DNA from: Chrysomallon squamiferum
Lineage: Eukaryota > Mollusca > Gastropoda > Neomphalida > Peltospiridae
DNA: 45,000 nt
NCBI GenBank assembly: GCA_012295275.1
Contig: CM022672.1
Location: 30,312,059-30,357,058 of the forward strand
Reading direction: 5' to 3'
The position numbers and the translations under genes were made by a program. The stretch's first letter is position 1, and each line of letters opens with the position of its first letter. Positions 1 through 28,879 of this stretch are shown here, piece after piece. The notes under the pieces are model-generated. The model searched no databases and was not told the origin of the DNA. It was given only the letters and a program-made list of their open reading frames with translations.

Positions 1-126
1 AAAGGGTACCAATGATTATGACTAAACAGAACATACTTACAATCTTTGATTGCTTTGCAACAAATTCAAAAATCACTATTAATACAATAATAACAGTGAT
101 ATATATATGAAAACCAAGATTAATTT

Positions 127-163
<37 letters not shown>

Positions 164-314
164 TACATGTAAAAATTTTGTAATTTTAATATCTGGTGAA
201 CTGTGATTTATCAAGAAGTGGCAGTAACCTGTTTTATTTAAGATGATATATCTAAATCTATATTATATATAAAATACTCTCAGCATATTGTTTTGTGAAG
301 TATTTACAATCAAG

Positions 315-378
<64 letters not shown>

Positions 379-445
379 GTGGTAGTAGTAGTAGTATTAG
401 TATTAGTATTAGTATTAATATTATTTAATTTTTTTATTTATTTGT
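127..445. repeat. (AAT)n and (ATC)n-(ATT)n microsatellites
   Basis: AAT at 127-172 and ATC/ATT at 314-430 in the intron beyond the last visible TTC28-like exon. Confidence 0.94.
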
Positions 446-602
446 TTTTTTAATTTAATCAAGAATTAAAAGTGCCTTCATTATTAAACTCTAACGGCCA
501 TCTTTTTTAATCTCTTTTATTTTTTTTTGCAATATAAAAAAAATTAAGTAAATAAAAATAAAAACAAATGTCAGGGCATGAGAGGACAGAATGAGTACTA
601 AC

Positions 603-18528
<17,926 letters not shown>

Positions 18529-18743
18529 TTTGTTTCTGTTTTTATTTATGTACCTTCATCATAATGTTGTTTCAAACCTGACGAAACTTCTGAAACAAAA
18601 ATGATTGAAATTTACTTTTGGTTATGTCCAGGGAATGTCTTATTTAGTGATAATAAGAAAAATACATAAAACAAACTCTTTTACAAATGTTATCATTCTT
18701 TAAACAGTATATCTTTGTCGGTTTTCAAGCAATTAATTAATTA

Positions 18744-18790
<47 letters not shown>

Positions 18791-19051
18791 CAACATATTT
18801 TTCAATTACTATTCAATACTGCGAATGATTTGTATTATTATTATTATTATTATAAATACAATTTAGAATTTCAAAGACGAGTCAGTTTGCTAATAAAAAT
18901 GGCTACTAGTGTCTATTAAATGTAATCCTGTGATCAAATATTTCTAAAGAATACTTACTACGGAAGACAATAACAATGACAATTCCCTCAGCTTTCTAAA
19001 AATATAAAGATTTAAAAAACAAAAACAAAAAAGGTCGTAAGTGTTACTCAC

Positions 19052-19150
19052 CCGCCATTTTGACGCCGTTTCCATGAAAACGTTCCCTTCGGGTAGTCTC
19101 GGTAAGTTTCGATAATAACAATAGTTACATTTTCGAGCGAAATACGAATG
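19052..19150 (-). other. TTC28-like: Probable non-coding first exon of the TTC28-like gene (upper limit approximate)
   Basis: A strong donor, CGG|GTGAGT, lies at 19051/19052 in a locally GC-richer stretch and pairs naturally with the acceptor at 18590. It carries two ATGs, each opening a short upstream frame that stops before the main ATG. The 5' limit cannot be seen and 19150 is a guess. Confidence 0.45.
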
Positions 19151-19875
19151 TAAATACGAATAACTCGGCAATTGTATACAGTGAAAACTGCGATTAAAGT
19201 TACAGAAAAATTCTACGAATTTTATTTATCGTTAACTGTTAGCTATAAGATAACACGCCAGCGAATCGTTGCCACATCACATTATGATTAGTGAGGTACG
19301 ACCTGCCTCTTGCACATGACACATCGAGATCCGGTTCATCGGCTCCTTTGCCCAGTGGCAGTAATAATATAAAATATGGGATACATACGTACATGAAAAA
19401 GTCAGGTACCGTTTATAGCTATTAGTTATTATTTTCATTCATTTTTTATAATCTAAAATGCTCTTTGATCGTCTAAATCAAAATCTAAATATCCACAAAA
19501 GTTGTTCAAAACTATTATTTTTTTAAAAAGGTATAAAATTAATTTGAGGAAGTTTTTGTTGAAAATGAAAGTATGAATTGTATGAAATTTATATTTTTCT
19601 CCGTGATTTAGTTTATGTTAAATAAATAATATTTTTATAGACGACAACTAATAATGTTTAGTTCTTTTGTTTTTTCATCAAATATTTGTGAAATGAGTCA
19701 TAAAAAATAAGATGCTAAAGATAAATTTTGCAATAAAATTATTTGTTCATAATCAGTGACATCAATATAATGAATATTTTGAAAAATATTTTTTTGATTT
19801 TATTAGTAAATATATATTGTATGTGGTTAACGTGTGTTTATTTTTATTATTTTTTTATTTTTTTATTTATTATCA

Positions 19876-19911
<36 letters not shown>

Positions 19912-19993
19912 TTTTTTTTTTTTGCATACTCAAATTGTCTAGCTGAAATAGTAAACATAAATCATAAGTGGATAATTTCTTTTTCTCAGTAAA
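19151..19993. promoter_or_regulatory. Head-to-head intergenic region between the TTC28-like and torsin genes
   Basis: About 900 bases separate the TTC28-like first exon from the torsin ATG, with transcription diverging. The part at 19050-19330 is richer in GC and CpG than the surroundings, which would suit a shared promoter. The part at 19730-19920 is AT-rich with an ATT microsatellite and a T run. No TATA box or first exon was assigned for the torsin; possible donors (GAG|GTACGA near 19294, CAG|GTACCG near 19406) are weak guesses. Confidence 0.4.
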
Positions 19994-21644
19994 ATGGAGC
20001 CAATGGAATTTGACTCTGAAGGGAGCCCACAAAGAGGGCGTGTCTCTGCTACAGTTTCACCAATGCAGCATTCTGGCTGGGAAGAAAAGGAAGAAGAAGA
20101 AACAGGCACTATGAAAACATCTTATTCTCAACATCAGAACAAACTGGATAAATGTAATGCTTCGTCGCAGTTACCGTGGTCACCATGGGTTTCTTGTCAA
20201 AATGTAATTTCATCTGTTACCAGTCTCAGATACCAAACTCAGCAAAATGATTCTTTTAACTTTTCTGAGAAATCTGATGAGCATGATTTTCAGCCAGTTA
20301 AGTCATCAGATGTGAAAGAATTTTCTGCAAGATCCAAATGGAAAACATACAACAGTGTAGTATCAGCTGTAACAGCTTTCACATCAACTAAAAAATGTAA
20401 TGATGATGTAGAAAAGACTCCAGCTACAGCAGAACAGAGTGTTGTTATGTCCAGAACATTCCCCAAAGAGTATATTTTAACTAAATCACTTTATCCAAAT
20501 ATGACATCCGTTCTGGCAAACAACAAGATAAGCTGCTCTTCAACTGAATATCATTTACCTAGCATCTCTAGTAGTAAAGATCATTTGCTAAAGAAAAGAA
20601 GGAAAATTTCTCCTGAAGATTCTGTGAGAGATTCTCCAATAAGAAAATTAAGCAAACAGCCTGTTGCAAAGAAACAAAAGAAATCTGTAAAGATATCATC
20701 AGATAAATCTCAAGGTTCAGGATTTCAGAGATGTTGTACAAGAATACTTTTGTTATTCATTGTCCCCTTTCTGCTTCTGACAGCCCTGAACTATTACTAC
20801 ACCTTGTCAAACACAAACTGCTCCACGTACCTGGATATTGACTTTACAAAACTGCAGTCAGTGATTCAGTCACAACTGTATGGTCAACACATAGCTTCAA
20901 AGATCATTTCAGAACATCTGGAGAACTATCTCTCTCAGTTCTCTCACTCACAGACAAGTCTGAAACCTCTGGTTCTGTCTCTGCACGGATGGACGGGTGT
21001 TGGAAAGAATTACATCACGTGGTTAATATCCGACTTCTTGCCCTCTACAAATGTGAAGAAATTCCTCATAGCCTTACACTTTACCCACAAATCAAAATCA
21101 GATGTTTATTCCGAGCAGACATTTCAGTGGGTTGTAACTAACGTGACGCAGTGTAAAATTAATATTTTTATTTTTGACGAGATGGACAAAGCCCCGGAGG
21201 GTGTTGTGTCTGGACTGACGTCTGCTCTTTCGCATCTGACTGAAACTGACAAGAAACAGGCTCCTGTGATCATATTTTTACTCAGCAACAGCAAAGGCAC
21301 TGAGATTACCAGAAAAGTTTTATCTAGCAGTACACCAAAAGAAAGAGAATTATACAGCTTTGAAGATTTTAAAGACATTTTTACACAAGACAAACATGAC
21401 TGGTTTTCTAAAATGCTTTCCAGGCATGTGATCAGCGCTGTGGCTCCTTTCCTGCCATTAGAGAGAAGTCATGTGACAAAATGCATCAAGAGAGACATTT
21501 TACTCAAGGGTTTTGAGATAACTGACAAGTTAGTGGACAGTGTTCTCAAAGAGATGTCATTTTTTCAGGTGGCCCAGTGGGCAGTCATATTCACACAGTG
21601 GATGCAAAAGAGTTTCTGAAAAAGTTGACCTTGTGTATTCATGA
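19994..21644 (+). CDS. Torsin-family AAA+ ATPase with long N-terminal arm; frameshifted near C-terminus
   Basis: As written, the frame from ATG 19994 runs to a stop at 21619 (541 codons). Residues 1-245 are polar and Lys/Ser-rich with basic clusters. One membrane segment spans about 250-272, predicting a type II protein with its AAA+ domain in the ER/perinuclear lumen; lumenal N-x-S/T sites fit. Walker A is GWTGVGKN (332-339, the torsin form ending in Asn), Walker B IFIFDEMDK (Asp395-Glu396), then PFLPLE. After EMSFF (~524) the frame is wrong: a T6 run at 21560-21565 has one base too many. The shifted frame reads on through RWPSGQ and the torsin sensor-II motif GCK (21600-21608) to a stop at 21642-21644. 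The N-arm/membrane plan resembles TOR4A. A TTTCTCAG acceptor just before the ATG suggests an upstream non-coding exon. Confidence 0.87.
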
Positions 21645-21649
21645 TGTGT

Positions 21650-23160
21650 AAATTTTGACTGAACATACTTATTTGTTTTGCAACATTGGTTATTAATGTT
21701 ATTTGCAGTGAAGATATATATATATATTTCTTTTTCCCCCATGAATCTTGTTATTATATTTGTTAATGGCAACTGTTTTTGTTTATGGTCTTGGTTTGTC
21801 ACTTTTATTTATTTATTTTAAAATTAATTTATGTTATTTTTTGATGTTTTTCTTTTTTATTTCTAAATAATTTATTTATTTATTTTATTATCATGTTTCT
21901 TTTTCTTTTCTTGCTGCCTTCTTTAAATTCTTTTAATGCTATTTTCTGCTTATGACTTTTCTTTTCATTTTTATTACAGTTTCTATTTTCTAACACCAGT
22001 TGTCACAATTTGATAATTTATAATCTCATATATCTGAATCTCCAGCTTTCATCAAAAGTATAATCTATATAAGTACATAAAACAATTTTTAAATAATTAT
22101 TTAAAATTATGGATATGAATTCTTTCATCAAAAGTATAACCTATATAAAACAAAAAATTGAAATAGTTATTTAAAATGATCATGGATATAAAATGTTTTA
22201 TATCAGGTTATAAAATGTTTTTTTGAAATAGTTGTTTATAATCATCATGGAAACTGGTATTAGCTTCTACATGGTGCTAATTGGAAAGATGTGTGACATT
22301 TATATATATATATATATAAAACACTTTTGTTCTGAATACATAATCAAATAACACGTTGCTTTTGCTTTTAATATTAAACAGGACCGAATAGAGATTTTGG
22401 TTATGGATGTTAAACATCATGAAATTGTTGATTGTTTTGAATGAATATCTTTCTAATATTTTCAGAAAGTTTAAATAAGTGAATAAAAACTGAATGAATG
22501 AATATTTGTTTAATGTAATTTTATTTTTTTAAGGTTTATTAGTTCCATAATACAGATTCACACCATGGATGTATATGTATGTGCACATGTACAAACAAGG
22601 ATGCAAATGTGATCATAAACATGATAATCACTTGGTCAGTTTACAAAAACAGTTTAGTTTGGCAAAAGGAAGGATATTGGAAGTAATAAAATGATCATAC
22701 ATGACTATAATGAATATAATGTAATGCTAAACTGAATTCATTTGTCCTACAATACAATTTACACCTTAGCAAAATAAAATAATTTAAGCAAATATATATT
22801 TTATTTCAGTATTTTGATAATACAAAATAATTTTATTATGTGAAGAACAGATCACCTATTTATCACAATTTTCACTGACCCACTTGTTCTTATATTTTTT
22901 AATTTATTTTTATAAGCCTCCAGTGTTTTGAAGCTATGTGTAACAGTTATGTAACTGAAACTGTAGACCTAATGCATCACGTTAACTAATTTTATAATAC
23001 ATTCATTTATAAACATTCAATAAAACAGATATTCTGAGATTAAAACTCATCAACATACATTCATCAACCAATGCATCAAAAAAAAATCCAAAATATTTGG
23101 TTTCTAAACTGTTTGTATTTCGCACTTCCAAATACTGGAAGAGTCAAACTATAAAAATGT
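21650..23160. other. Convergent intergenic region, torsin 3' to POFUT1 3'
   Basis: AT-rich with T-rich tracts and short TA runs. It probably holds the torsin 3' UTR. A loosely repeated phrase (TTTCATCAAAAGTATAACCTATATAA) lies at 22047-22160. No coding content seen. Confidence 0.6.
22482..22487 (+). promoter_or_regulatory. Candidate polyadenylation signal of the torsin gene
   Basis: An AATAAA hexamer about 840 bases after the torsin stop, before the convergent POFUT1 3' end. Chosen as the first clear match in the 3' region; no cleavage data. Confidence 0.35.
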
Positions 23161-23165
23161 TTTAT

Positions 23166-23354
23166 TTAAAGTTCATCGTGTTGTTTTTGTTGTTCAAAAG
23201 CCCAGAATGAAGTTGACAGCTCCTCAAGATCTCTTTGACGTGTGATAAATGCAGAGAAAGTGGAAATACAGTTTCCTATGAAGTGATCTGCTTTTCCCAG
23301 TATGGCCAGGTCAAGATGTGGACTTGGGTCATCTGCCTGCCTCACAAACCTTAC
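23166..23354 (-). CDS. POFUT1: POFUT1 exon 7 (last, HDEL end)
   Basis: 189 nt including the TAA stop at 23168-23166; acceptor [22 protein letters not shown] and [11 protein letters not shown] match the family C-terminus; the protein ends HDEL. The stop and the next bases form TAAATAAA, so an AATAAA hexamer sits on the stop. Confidence 0.94.
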   Translation of the reverse strand, partial: VRFVRQADDPSPHLDLAILGKADHFIGNCISTFSAFITRQRDLEELSTSFWAFEQQKQHDEL

Positions 23355-23548
23355 CTACAACAGAAACATTTATATTTTAAATATCACGTTTTCTAATTTT
23401 ATATTCAAATGTAAATAATTTGTAACATTTGTAGTAAAAAAAAAAAAAAAAACATTTTAAAAATAATATTGAAATTGGATATATTGTGTTAAGGGCTACA
23501 TAATTTTAAATGTTAAAATTGTTATTCAGAATGCATATTTTAAAGGTT

Positions 23549-23587
<39 letters not shown>

Positions 23588-25483
23588 ATGGACAGATATA
23601 TATATATATATATAGCAATTTGTACTGTTGTTTTAACTGTTTACAGTATTAACATTATATAAATTTTTTAAATATTAACTTTTAAATTTTAAATACAATA
23701 TAACAGTATTGAATTTATACACTGCATTTAACATTTTTATTATTATTATCAGTATACTGTTCTGTGTAGTCAGTTTACCTGTTATTCTTGTTACTATTAT
23801 TTTGTTACCACTGTAACGAAATCTTCATAATGACTAAATAACAGCATATCTGTGACGACAAATAAAAAATAAGATTATATTTATATTTTACCTCCGGCAT
23901 TGCTTCTGAGAATTCTGTTATCATGTGCCTGTTGTCAGCGGCAACGAAAACAACATTAACCTTTGTCCGTTGCACCTCCTGTCTCACCTGCTGAACGACA
24001 GTCTGGTCGGAGGGGTAACACATCTCTAGGGTGAGTTTTATTTCCGCATTTCTGTAACCTGTGCACTGAGACGAGGCAAACATTCTCGTTGAATTTTCCA
24101 CGTCTGAGCACGCATTTTCCTAAAAAAACCCCAAAAATAAATAAATAAAGAAATTTAAATGAAAATTAATTATAAGTAGACTAAAATAATTTGATAAAGT
24201 CTGAATAGTTCAGTCAGCAATCCAAGAAAAGTCTTTATAATGACTTTTGTTTCCTAGATGTATTCAAGGAAAAGGTCATATAATGAATATTATTTCCTAG
24301 ATGTATTCCATAGATGCATTCAAAGAAAAAGTTTTTTGATATATATTACAAACTAAATATCTTTTCATAGATGTATTCCAGGAAAAGGTCTTGCTAAATA
24401 TTACAAATAAAATACCATTTCATATATGAATTCCAAGAAGACATTTCTTTAACTTACAAAATCAATAGCATTTTGTAGATGTATTCCAAGAAAGGTTTTT
24501 CAATAACTTATAACATTAGTATCATTGGTTAGATATATTGCAAGAAAAGATGTTTCTATAATGTACTAAATTAATGTCATTTCATAGAAATATTCCAAGA
24601 AAAGGTTTTTTTTAACTCATTAAATCAATATCATTTCATACTTGTATTCCAAAAAATGGTGTTTCAATAACTTACAAAATCAATATCATTTCGCAGATGT
24701 ATTCCAAGGAAAGGTTTTTCTTTAATTTCTTCTTCGATGAATTCTAAAGCATTTTGCTCAAATTCATCAGACCATTCTAAATATCTTTGTAGCCAAACAT
24801 TTTTCTCTGCAAGGGGGAAATCTGCTGGTGGAATGACAAAAGCTAGAACGGGAAATCTGTCAGGTGGGTATCTGAAGCAGACAGTAATAATAAACCAGTA
24901 TTTTGTTTTTACAGTTTATCAGATGGATATTCGAGTTATAAAAATGGTAATAAATTTATGAACATCATTTGGTTAACAGCAGTTTTGAAAACTGTTGGAC
25001 AGATATTTCAATTAGAAAAATAATCAGAATAATACTTTTTAATTTGTTTTTAGCATTAACATCTGTCAGATAGATATTTCATTTATAACAGTGATAATAA
25101 TAATACACACATGATTTGATTATACTGCAGTTATGATATCTGTCAGTTGGATATTTCAGTTACAAAAATAGTAATAATAATAATAAAAATAATAAAAAAA
25201 AACATTTAATCTGTTTGTTCTGCAGTATTGAAACAATTTATGTCAGCTGGATTTTTCAGATATAAAAATAGTAATAATAATAATAAAAATGTACAGATTT
25301 AATTTGTTTCAACAGCAGTATTGAAATAATTTATGTTAGATGGATTTTTCAGATATAAAAATAGTAGTAATAACAATAACAGTAACAATGACAATAATAA
25401 TAATAAAAATAATATACATATTTAATTTGTTTGTTCAGCAGTATTGAAACAATTTATGTCGGCTGGATTTTTCAGTTATGAAA

Positions 25484-25522
<39 letters not shown>

Positions 25523-25667
25523 TATGTAAATTCTTTATACAGCTGTACTGAAGTAATTTATGTCAGATGGATTTTTCAGTTATAAAAATGGTAATAATAA
25601 TAATACAAACATTTAACTTGTTTATACAACAGTACTGAAATATGCAGGATGGATGTTTTAGTTACAA

Positions 25668-25705
<38 letters not shown>

Positions 25706-26472
25706 TTTTTCAGATAGATTGTACACTTTATGTATTATTTATTTATTTATTATTACTACTAGGACTATTACTGCTACCACTACTATTTAAATAAAAAATT
25801 ATTTTTGACTGGACTGCAACTATCTAAATAATCTAAATAGTGTAAATTGCTACCGTTTATTCCACAGATAATTTTCCTCTGAAAACAGGCTGCTGTGGGA
25901 GAGGGGCATAAACATTTCAGATCTGACAAAATCGATTCCGTACGTGTCCCAGAAAGGTCCAAACGGGTTCCCGTCTTTAGCCCTGCAGTCGTTTGTGTCC
26001 GGTGAATCCACAGGTGAGGAGTAACAGAAAACTTTAAAAATAAAACACAATTTTCATGTTTGTTTTTCAAACATACACACCACATAAATACATTTTGTAT
26101 ATTTCCTAACTACTGTTTTTTATTTGTTATGCTGTTTATATGTCATAATTTAGATACTAATGCTATAGAGACAAATAAAGAGGTGGAAACAAAATAAAAA
26201 AATAAAGGTAAGTTTTTCTTAGTTGATAGATACAGGTTGCCTTGGTATGGTTTTGTATATGTCCACTGCTGCTATGCCATCAGGTTGCATCTTAAACGAT
26301 GGTGACAGTGATAACAACAATTCTCTCATTCATCAGAAATATAAATTATTAACACTTATATTTCATATATATATATAATGTCCAATGTTTCTATGCTGTG
26401 TTGCATCTTAAAAAGTAGAGTGACTACAATAGCAGGTTCATCGTTGATTAGAAATATAAAGTATTAACAGTT

Positions 26473-26503
<31 letters not shown>

Positions 26504-26855
26504 GTCCACTGTTTCTATTACATGTTGCATCTTAAAATACAGTGCAAGTTCTTCATTCATCAGATATATGAATTAACAGGTATGTTTCACACTTGCACAC
26601 ACACACACACACACACAGAGACACATACTTCCAGTGTTTCTATCATGCTGAAACTTAAGTTACAGTGCCTTATATACATGTGTGTGTTTGTGTGTTTCGA
26701 TGCCATACTGCATCTTAAAACAGAGTGACAATGACAAGGTCTTCATTCATGAGAAATAAAATTAATTGTTAACACTGATATCTTAAAAATCAGAAACCAA
26801 ACATATTCTGAGTTCTCAACACTTGAAAGATGGGGATTTCTTTTAATTCTTATTT

Positions 26856-26890
<35 letters not shown>

Positions 26891-28251
26891 CATTATTTCA
26901 TAAATAGCTAAAATATCAAACCTATTCTATCTTTAGGAGGCCAGACAGTTGGTGCCAATTTTTCCATGAAAGTTTCCATGGTGATGACTCTATGGTATTC
27001 TTCGAGTGGCTCAGTTTTGAAGTAAATGTTGAAAGGTATTTGAACCTGAAAATATAAAATGAATAAATCTTTATTTACCAATATTGTTTAAGTTATTAGG
27101 TATCATAATTAAGATAGCAAGAGAATAAAATTAATACATTAACTTTATTAAATACTCCCAGAAAGAATAAATTTATTACCGAAAAAATGATAACTGATTA
27201 ATTCTGTCTTTGCATCAGCAGCAGTGTTTAAATTAAAATGTATAAATTGTTGTTTCTGGAAATAAACTAAACTAAGTTACATGAATAAAATAATTTGTTA
27301 TTTCAGACAGCCATCATCACAAATTCATAGTAAGTACTGTCAGAAATAAGTAATAAATTTATTTTATTTGTTATTTCACATAGGAAAAGAAAAAGATTTT
27401 AAAAGATCTGTTGGGTGGCAATGGATGATTTAAATCTAGCCACATAGTAAAAAAAACCCACAAAATAAAAAAAAAAAATAAAAAGTAAATTTTAAAAAGA
27501 CATTGATTACAAAATGCAACATAATTGAACCATAGACCATTCTTATTTTGTTCACATCAAAATCAATTTATTATAATTTGACCTTATTTCATACAGAACT
27601 GATTTGAAACAATGCCAACATATTAAGAAATAAATTTTGTAATATCATAAATATATTCAAATTTAAATTTGAATTGCAATCAATTAAGTCTTTTACATTT
27701 CTATTTTCATTCTTCTGTTGTTGTTTTTGTTTGTTTTAAACATTGTTCATCTGTCTGCTTCTCTTTAATCATTTGTATGTATGTATGTATGTATGTATGT
27801 ATGTATGTATACATGTTTATATACTTGTGTCTCTCAGTATACACATATTTCTATCAACAGACAACATGATTTTGTATACATGTGATAACAATAGTAAATA
27901 TTTTTGTTCATTTGTGAATTCCCTTCAGCAAATCATCAGAATAACTTTCTATGATTTGAATGATAGTGTAAACTATTGAATGATGGTATTCATGGTATGA
28001 CAGTCTGTGACAACTGCCTTTGATGTGAGTGTATGTGTGATAATAATAACAATAACAACAATAATAATAGTAATAATAAAATATTGTTGTGGTAAATAGT
28101 TATTCATACTGAATTCTTCTGGTTGTTATGAAACTCAACCCATGGTGGGAGGATCAATGTACGGTTTATGGTTCTAGCAAAGTTCAAGGTACCAAGAAAC
28201 TGTTCAACTTGATTTCCAAACCGTCCTGACAAAAAAAAAAAAAAAAAAAAA

Positions 28252-28285
<34 letters not shown>

Positions 28286-28762
28286 AAATTAAAACTAAAA
28301 AAAAATAAAAAAAAAAAAAAAAAAAAAATAAAAATTAAAAAAAAAAAATAATACTAATAAAAAAAAAAAAATACTAATAAAAAAATTAATAAATAATTAA
28401 ATAATTGTAAATATGTGTGTATGCATGTGTCTCTTCAAACACTAACAATAAATACATAAATAAATAAATAAATAAATAAACAAACAAACAAACAAACAAA
28501 CAAACAAACAAATAAATGTTATTAAGCCTTTGTGAATTAAAAACTTTCAAACGAAGGCTATTCATTGAACTAAAACAAGTCTGACATTATGCTTTGAAAT
28601 CTAAATTTAATATGTATAAATTTAATTATATGCCCAACACTGTGTTTACAGTGCTAGCTTACCCATACACGGGCAGTAAACGAGGTATCCACGTTTGTCA
28701 ACTTCAAGAGATGTTACTATCCATAATAATGAGCAAATCCAAACAAAAATGGTTGGCTTCAT
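23166..28762 (-). CDS. POFUT1: GDP-fucose protein O-fucosyltransferase 1, complete, 7 exons
   Basis: Seven exons in consistent phase give 376 residues plus a stop (human enzyme 388). The enzyme adds O-fucose to Ser/Thr of EGF repeats, notably in Notch, inside the ER. Residues 1-19 are a hydrophobic signal peptide. Diagnostic blocks are YCPCMGRFGNQ (GDP-fucose loop), NRT at 54-56 (conserved glycosylation site), LPPWVEF, EEYHRVI...[27 protein letters not shown] with Arg233 (counterpart of human Arg240, catalytic), and [16 protein letters not shown]...FSAF. The C-terminus is HDEL, an ER-retrieval tetrapeptide where human has RDEF. Convergent with the torsin gene. An AATAAA hexamer overlaps the stop codon. 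Exon 5 is flanked on both sides by repeats made from its own edges. Confidence 0.96.
23892..24119 (-). CDS. POFUT1: POFUT1 exon 6
   Basis: 228 nt, phase 0 to 0, acceptor TTTTAG, donor GTAAAA. Contains [15 protein letters not shown] and EMCYPSD (paired cysteines as in human NAC...PQCVGY...MCLPD), then [14 protein letters not shown]. Confidence 0.95.
24230..24730. repeat. POFUT1: ~54-bp degenerate array seeded by the POFUT1 exon 5 donor end
   Basis: The real edge (ACTTACAAAATCAATATCAT, then TTCGCAGATGTATTCCAAGG on the plus strand, 24670-24709) is followed leftwards by about eight diverged copies, such as AACTCATTAAATCAATATCA (~24615), ACTTACAAAATCAATAGCAT (~24455) and CATAGATGTATTCCAGGAAA (~24365). 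About 40 coding bases including the HLR codons are covered. Confidence 0.85.
24676..24871 (-). CDS. POFUT1: POFUT1 exon 5 (catalytic Arg)
   Basis: 196 nt, phase 2 to 0, acceptor TTCAG, donor [29 protein letters not shown] and [12 protein letters not shown]; Arg233 is the HLR arginine needed for activity in the family. Human has GSDW after HLR-I; here it is NDIDF. Confidence 0.95.
24850..25720. repeat. POFUT1: ~100-bp degenerate array seeded by the POFUT1 exon 5 acceptor end
   Basis: The real edge CTGTCAGGTGGGTATCTGAA (24858-24877) is echoed by CTGTCAGATAGATATTTCAT (~25065), CTGTCAGTTGGATATTTCAG (~25140) and five or so TGTCAG(C/A)TGGATTTTTCAG copies up to 25580. Each is followed by (T)ATAAAAATAGTAATAATAAT. 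Confidence 0.8.
25854..26031 (-). CDS. POFUT1: POFUT1 exon 4
   Basis: 178 nt, phase 1 to 2, acceptor TTAAAG, donor GTAGCA. Contains the Cys-rich [14 protein letters not shown] block, a POFUT1 signature. Confidence 0.94.
26856..26890. repeat. Poly(T) tract
   Basis: About 35 T on the plus strand in the intron between POFUT1 exons 3 and 4. Confidence 0.95.
26922..27045 (-). CDS. POFUT1: POFUT1 exon 3
   Basis: 124 nt, phase 0 to 1, acceptor TTTCAG, donor GTTTGA. Encodes [20 protein letters not shown] and [10 protein letters not shown], near-identical in pattern to human POFUT1. Confidence 0.95.
27775..27812. repeat. (ATGT)n microsatellite
   Basis: Perfect (GTAT)n in POFUT1 intron 2. The rest of that intron (27050-28100) is AT-rich with no gene seen. 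Confidence 0.95.
28110..28225 (-). CDS. POFUT1: POFUT1 exon 2
   Basis: 116 nt, phase 1 to 0, acceptor GTCAG, donor GTATGA. Encodes [19 protein letters not shown] and then [13 protein letters not shown]. In the transcript the acceptor is preceded by about 170 nt of nearly pure U (A-rich on the plus strand). Confidence 0.95.
28228..28400. repeat. A-rich tract (~170 bp)
   Basis: Nearly pure A on the plus strand directly beside the POFUT1 exon 2 acceptor, giving a poly(U) tract in the transcript. Confidence 0.95.
28446..28516. repeat. (AAAT)n-(AAAC)n microsatellite
   Basis: Adjacent AAAT and AAAC arrays in POFUT1 intron 1. Confidence 0.95.
28663..28762 (-). CDS. POFUT1: POFUT1 exon 1 (signal peptide, YCPCMG)
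   Basis: 100 nt, donor G|GTAAGC, ends phase 1. Start ATG at 28762-28760 opens [20 protein letters not shown], a signal peptide, and reaches YCPCM. A TTAAAG acceptor just upstream hints at a 5'-UTR intron. Confidence 0.93.
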
Positions 28763-28837
28763 AATAATTATCTTTAAGAAAAGAAGAGAGAAAAAAAATT
28801 AGAAAGAAAGAAAAAAAAAAATCTAAATTCTTCAAAC

Positions 28838-28879
<42 letters not shown>

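Noticed and set aside
19743-19946. Small plus-strand hydrophobic open frame before the torsin
   Set aside because: AT-rich ATT/T-run sequence with no conserved features.
28228-28400. Poly(A) tail of a retroposed gene
   Set aside because: The A-rich tract directly abuts the acceptor of POFUT1 exon 2 and has no adjacent processed gene or target-site duplication that I can see.
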